Below are positions 60,975 to 64,000 of a stretch of DNA of 64,000 bases, piece by piece. The translations under genes and the position numbers were made by a program. The stretch lies in the NCBI RefSeq assembly GCF_040219635.1, contig NZ_JAVJSC010000009.1, positions 496,001 through 560,000 on the forward strand, written 5' to 3'. This DNA comes from Pyruvatibacter sp. (lineage in GTDB: Bacteria > Pseudomonadota > Alphaproteobacteria > CGMCC-115125). Position 1 is the stretch's first letter; every line of letters begins with the position of its first letter. The notes beneath the pieces are model-generated. The model searched no databases and was not told where the DNA came from. It was given only the letters and a program-made list of their open reading frames with translations.

Positions 60975-62015
60975 TTAGCTATCCAGCGGGCACACCAGCA
61001 CATGGCCTTCAAACACGGCGCCGACAATCAGCGTGTTGTCCAGAACAGCCCCGACACTTGAGCCTGACAGCGTGCCGTCAGTTGCCACGAACACGTCCCG
61101 CGTTTCGCCGGTTTGCGGGTCAAGCCGCACCACCTGCGACGCGGCTATGGCATTGGGGTCTTCCGCGTGGGCCAGAAAATCCAGCACCCTGGGGTTGCCG
61201 CCAATATACAGCGTGCCGTCAGGCGTCACTTCTATGTTGTCCACGCCGGTCTCAAGCGGCAGGTCGTTCACATGCGTGAGCGCACCCGTCTCAATATCGC
61301 GGTCATACACGCCAACGCTGCGGCCCAGAAACTGGGCAATGTAAATAGTGCCGCCATCAGGGCTTTTGTTCACGCCATTGGCAAATGCAAGCCCACTGGC
61401 AACAACGCTTCCCTGCTCGCCGTCCCAATACACAGCATTGGACAACGGCAAAGCCAGATAGGCTTCAAGCGTGCCCAGAACGCCGCCGACAAACCCGCGG
61501 TCGTTGGACGCGTAAAACTGTTCAGGCCCAACCGCCACAAGATCATTGGGTGAATACATTTCATCAAACGCGACGGTCTTGACGTAAGCCAGCACGCCGC
61601 CGGCACCCACATCAAAAATCTCTACGGTATGTCCGCCCGCCTTGGGATGGTTGATGGCAAACAACCGCTGCGCGCCGTCATCGCCGGTCCACAGGCTGAT
61701 GCCATGCGGCCGGAAATCATCCGGCGCATCTGCCGACACCAGACTTGGCGTAGGTGCTGCCTCAATGCTGAACGCATAAATGCCCCCTGCAGGTTGCATC
61801 GGGTCACGCCGATCAGCAGCAGACACATAGGCGATGCGTGTTTGCGGGTGGATGGTGACATCTTCCGTACCCGGCGCAACATCAACCCGTGTGCAGTTTT
61901 CAACCAGGGTCTGCTCAAGCGTCAGAAAAACACCAGACGCAGGCACCATCACATAGGCAAGCCGCGCCACACCCGCGACCACAACCAAAAGCAGCAACAG
62001 AAAAAACCAACGCAT
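60975..62015 (-). CDS. Paraoxonase/arylesterase-like protein (copy A)
   Basis: 346 aa with an uncleaved N-terminal helix. It aligns by eye with animal paraoxonases (PON): Cys41 and Cys342 for the disulfide; Glu51-Asp52 (GTEDV), Asn157-Asp158 (SPNDLVAVG), Asn213 (FANGVNKSPDG) and Asp259-Asn260 (VDNIEV) at the calcium sites; PHGIS and INHP carrying the two active-site histidines. It would be a six-bladed propeller esterase or lactonase facing the periplasm. One PON histidine (GCHP) is Asn here (GGNP). The neighbour is a second copy. Confidence 0.8.
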   Translation of the reverse strand: MRWFFLLLLLVVVAGVARLAYVMVPASGVFLTLEQTLVENCTRVDVAPGTEDVTIHPQTRIAYVSAADRRDPMQPAGGIYAFSIEAAPTPSLVSADAPDDFRPHGISLWTGDDGAQRLFAINHPKAGGHTVEIFDVGAGGVLAYVKTVAFDEMYSPNDLVAVGPEQFYASNDRGFVGGVLGTLEAYLALPLSNAVYWDGEQGSVVASGLAFANGVNKSPDGGTIYIAQFLGRSVGVYDRDIETGALTHVNDLPLETGVDNIEVTPDGTLYIGGNPRVLDFLAHAEDPNAIAASQVVRLDPQTGETRDVFVATDGTLSGSSVGAVLDNTLIVGAVFEGHVLVCPLDS

Positions 62016-62144
62016 GATGTAAGGCCCCCCACCTCTGGCACACGCCGGACAATATGTCCGCAGGCGTGGCTTTGCCGCAGAGCCTACAACAAAGGCACAG
62101 CTATTGTCAGCATGGGGTCCGTACGGTCACGCAGCCCGCAGCGT

Positions 62145-63272
62145 TCAGTCCTGCAATGCTGCGGCGCTCGGCGCTGTCATACCGTCGCCCATGCGGCACA
62201 CCAGCACGGCCGGATCAAACACAGCGCCAATAACCAGCATGTCCTTGTAGGTCGCACCAACGGACGACGCGGACAGCTCAGCCCCCCGGTCCAGATAGGC
62301 CGTGGACGCCTCGCCGCCGCCGCCCTCAAACGGGCGCACTACAATGACCTGACTGGGACTGAGACTGGCCGGATCACTTGCATGTTCGGCAAAGGTCGCA
62401 AGCTGGGGATGCGCCCCGATCCACAGCGACCCGTCTTCGGCCACATCAATGTTGTCCACGCCGGTTCCCAAAAATGCCACATCAATCGGCGTCAGCGCAT
62501 TGCTTTGCGGGTCGCGCGCATAAATCCGCAGGGTCCGCGCCAGCAACTCACTCACATAGACCTTGCTCATGTCCTGCGAGGTGGCAATGCCGTTGGCCAA
62601 GGCCAGCTCATCCACCACCACGCGCGATGTCACACCGTCGTGAAAGACTACCGTCGTGATCGGTGAGGCAAGAATGGCCGCCATCATGCGCCCGTCCATG
62701 CCGGGCCGGTCATGATCGTTGGTGACGTAAAAGGTGTCAGGCGATACCGCCGCCACATCGTTGGGTGACACGATAAGCGCATCCTCGACGGTGCGCCGGT
62801 GCGTCAGCACATCGTCCGCACTCAGATCAAAAATCTCGACTGTGTGCCGGTCGCCGCCGGGGTGATTGACCACCATCAGCGTGCGCGACCCATCATCGGC
62901 GGTAAACAGCGAAATACCGTGTGGGCGAAACTGCTCAGGCATGTTCGGCGTGATCGGCCGCATGAAAAGCCTGGCGTCCTCAACATCAAGGTCCATGACA
63001 TAGATGCCGCCCCGCACGCCCGCTGCACCGGGGTCATCACTCATCGCCAGCCGCCGGTCATAGGCTGAAATGTAGGCCGTACCGCGCGAGCGGTCGATTG
63101 CTACATCCTCTGGTCCCGGCACACCCTGCACACGCGTGCAGCTCTCGCCGTCAAACTTGCGGGCAATGGACGTGAATTCGCCCATCCGGTTCATGGTGCG
63201 CACATAAAATGCGCTGGCCACCACCATGACCACCGCCATGATGATGAGCGTGATTTTCAGACCCCGGTTCAT
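62145..63272 (-). CDS. Paraoxonase/arylesterase-like protein (copy B)
   Basis: 375 aa with one N-terminal membrane helix. The same PON pattern as copy A: Cys45 and Cys359, Glu55-Asp56 (GPEDV), His118 (RPHGIS), His137 (VNHP), Asn171-Asp172 (SPNDVAAV), Asn227 (LANGIA), Asp273-Asn274 (VDNIDV) and His289 (GAHP), so the calcium and active-site set is complete. Likely lactonase or arylesterase activity in the periplasm; the substrate is unknown. The start overlaps the stop of the ABC transporter gene (ATGA), so these are translated together. Confidence 0.82.
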   Translation of the reverse strand: MNRGLKITLIIMAVVMVVASAFYVRTMNRMGEFTSIARKFDGESCTRVQGVPGPEDVAIDRSRGTAYISAYDRRLAMSDDPGAAGVRGGIYVMDLDVEDARLFMRPITPNMPEQFRPHGISLFTADDGSRTLMVVNHPGGDRHTVEIFDLSADDVLTHRRTVEDALIVSPNDVAAVSPDTFYVTNDHDRPGMDGRMMAAILASPITTVVFHDGVTSRVVVDELALANGIATSQDMSKVYVSELLARTLRIYARDPQSNALTPIDVAFLGTGVDNIDVAEDGSLWIGAHPQLATFAEHASDPASLSPSQVIVVRPFEGGGGEASTAYLDRGAELSASSVGATYKDMLVIGAVFDPAVLVCRMGDGMTAPSAAALQD

Positions 63273-64000
63273 GGCTTTTCTCCCGCCCCACCTTCAACAA
63301 CATGCAGCCGTGCGCCGCGCGCATTCTCTGCTTTAGCAGTCTTTGCGGTTTCGTCCGCATCCGTCATATCAAACTGCAACCGCGCCAGCCGCGCATACAG
63401 TCCGCCCTGAGTCACAAGTTCTGCGTGGGTGCCCTGGGCAACAATACCGCCCTTGTCGAACACCACAATACGATCCGCCTTTTTGACTGTCGCAAGCCGG
63501 TGCGCAATCACCAGTACCGTGCGCCCGTCCATCAGCCGGTCCAGCGCCTTTTGCACCAGCGCCTCGCTTTCAGCATCAAGTGCGCTGGTGGCTTCATCCA
63601 GCAGCAAAATCGGTGCGTCGCGCAGCAACGCCCGGGCAATCACCAGCCGCTGCCGCTGCCCGCCGGAGAGCGTAACACCACGCTCGCCAAGCTCAGTGTC
63701 GTAGCCATCCGGCATGGACGCAATAAACTCATGCGCATGTGCTGCCTCAGCAGCCGCGCGAATGTCGGCATCCGTTGCATCAGCACGCCCATAGGCAATG
63801 TTGTCGCGCACGCTGGTGCCAAACACCACGGTTTCCTGGGGCACAAAGGCAATGCGCCTGCGAAACACCTCGGGGTCCGCCGCCTTGAGGTCAACACCGT
63901 CGATCTTGATAGAGCCGGACTGCGGATCATAAAACCGCAACAGCAACTGAAACACCGTGCTCTTGCCTGCGCCCGATGGCCCCACAAGCGCCACGGTTTC
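63269..64000 (-). CDS. ABC exporter, ATP-binding part (5' end beyond window)
   Basis: The visible 243 codons are the C-terminal nucleotide-binding domain: Walker A GPSGAGKST, Q-loop FVPQETVVFG, ABC signature LSGGQRQR, Walker B ILLLDEATSALD and the switch His in IAHRLATVKKADR. The frame is open at the right edge (…ETVALVGPSG), so the membrane domain lies outside. It belongs to the MsbA/LmrA-like fused exporters. It overlaps the paraoxonase B start by four bases, hinting at a joint function such as lactone or lipid handling. Confidence 0.9.
   Translation of the reverse strand, partial: ETVALVGPSGAGKSTVFQLLLRFYDPQSGSIKIDGVDLKAADPEVFRRRIAFVPQETVVFGTSVRDNIAYGRADATDADIRAAAEAAHAHEFIASMPDGYDTELGERGVTLSGGQRQRLVIARALLRDAPILLLDEATSALDAESEALVQKALDRLMDGRTVLVIAHRLATVKKADRIVVFDKGGIVAQGTHAELVTQGGLYARLARLQFDMTDADETAKTAKAENARGARLHVVEGGAGEKP

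Overview
The window is about 64 kb of a GC-rich chromosome. Gene content and order indicate an alphaproteobacterium: an FnrL/FnrN-type regulator with a CxxCx7C cluster, rluD–rpoH, EipA, DUF6476 and DUF4164 proteins, zapA–6S RNA–5-FTHF cyclo-ligase, ruvCAB–ybgC–tolQRAB–pal–cpoB–tilS–ftsH–folP–glmM, and a putative serC leader RNA. The genus cannot be fixed from the sequence alone. Most of the window is core genome with dense operons. Accessory DNA is concentrated in two places: around thiC (about 13.7–19.2 kb) and at a small GIY-YIG cassette (about 20.3–20.8 kb).

Layout. 0–12 kb: the end of cysQ; an FNR-type regulator with two FNR boxes; the ydbH–ynbE–ydbL envelope lipid-transport set; a Rap1a/Tai-domain protein and EipA; a very acidic secreted Glu/Tyr protein; small membrane proteins; rluD and rpoH. 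12–18 kb: msrA, an O-methyltransferase-like gene, a 26-codon ORF with an extreme Shine-Dalgarno sequence, a reverse transcriptase directly behind thiC, an unknown membrane protein and the TPP riboswitch that heads this unit. 18–26 kb: a methyltransferase broken by an in-frame stop, a radical SAM/SPASM-like protein, a GIY-YIG gene bracketed by two inverted-repeat modules, purA, serA, serC and a YciE/YciF protein. 26–31 kb: SDR, sulfatase, EamA transporter, PhzF, thiD. 31–47.8 kb, all on the minus strand: glmM, folP, ftsH, tilS, the Tol-Pal operon, ybgC, ruvBAC, yebC, a YmdB-type phosphoesterase, 5-FTHF cyclo-ligase and then 6S RNA. 48–57.8 kb: zapA and a coiled-coil protein, then tkt–gap–pgk–fba–thiE–Sel1 protein, efp and suhB. 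57.9–64 kb: an OmpA-like protein, an ExbB/MotA plus MotB/OmpA pair, two tandem paraoxonase-like genes and the end of an ABC transporter.

How the genes work together. thiC, thiD and thiE cover the pyrimidine branch and coupling step of thiamine synthesis, although they lie in three loci; only the thiC unit has a visible TPP riboswitch. serA and serC give two steps of serine synthesis. tkt–gap–pgk–fba form a central-carbon operon. Tol-Pal, YdbH/YnbE/YdbL, EipA and the ExbB/MotB-like pair all serve the cell envelope.

Most unusual features: (1) the GIY-YIG gene flanked on both sides by matching inverted-repeat modules, with further related repeats elsewhere, which looks like a nuclease–REP partnership; (2) a lower-GC reverse transcriptase of the antiviral/unknown-group type that starts 6 nt behind thiC in the same reading frame, downstream of a TPP riboswitch; (3) a 26-aa ORF whose Shine-Dalgarno region matches the 16S rRNA 3' end and can be masked by an upstream complement; (4) tandem bacterial paraoxonases that retain the calcium-ligand and disulfide pattern; (5) a secreted peptide that is about half glutamate.
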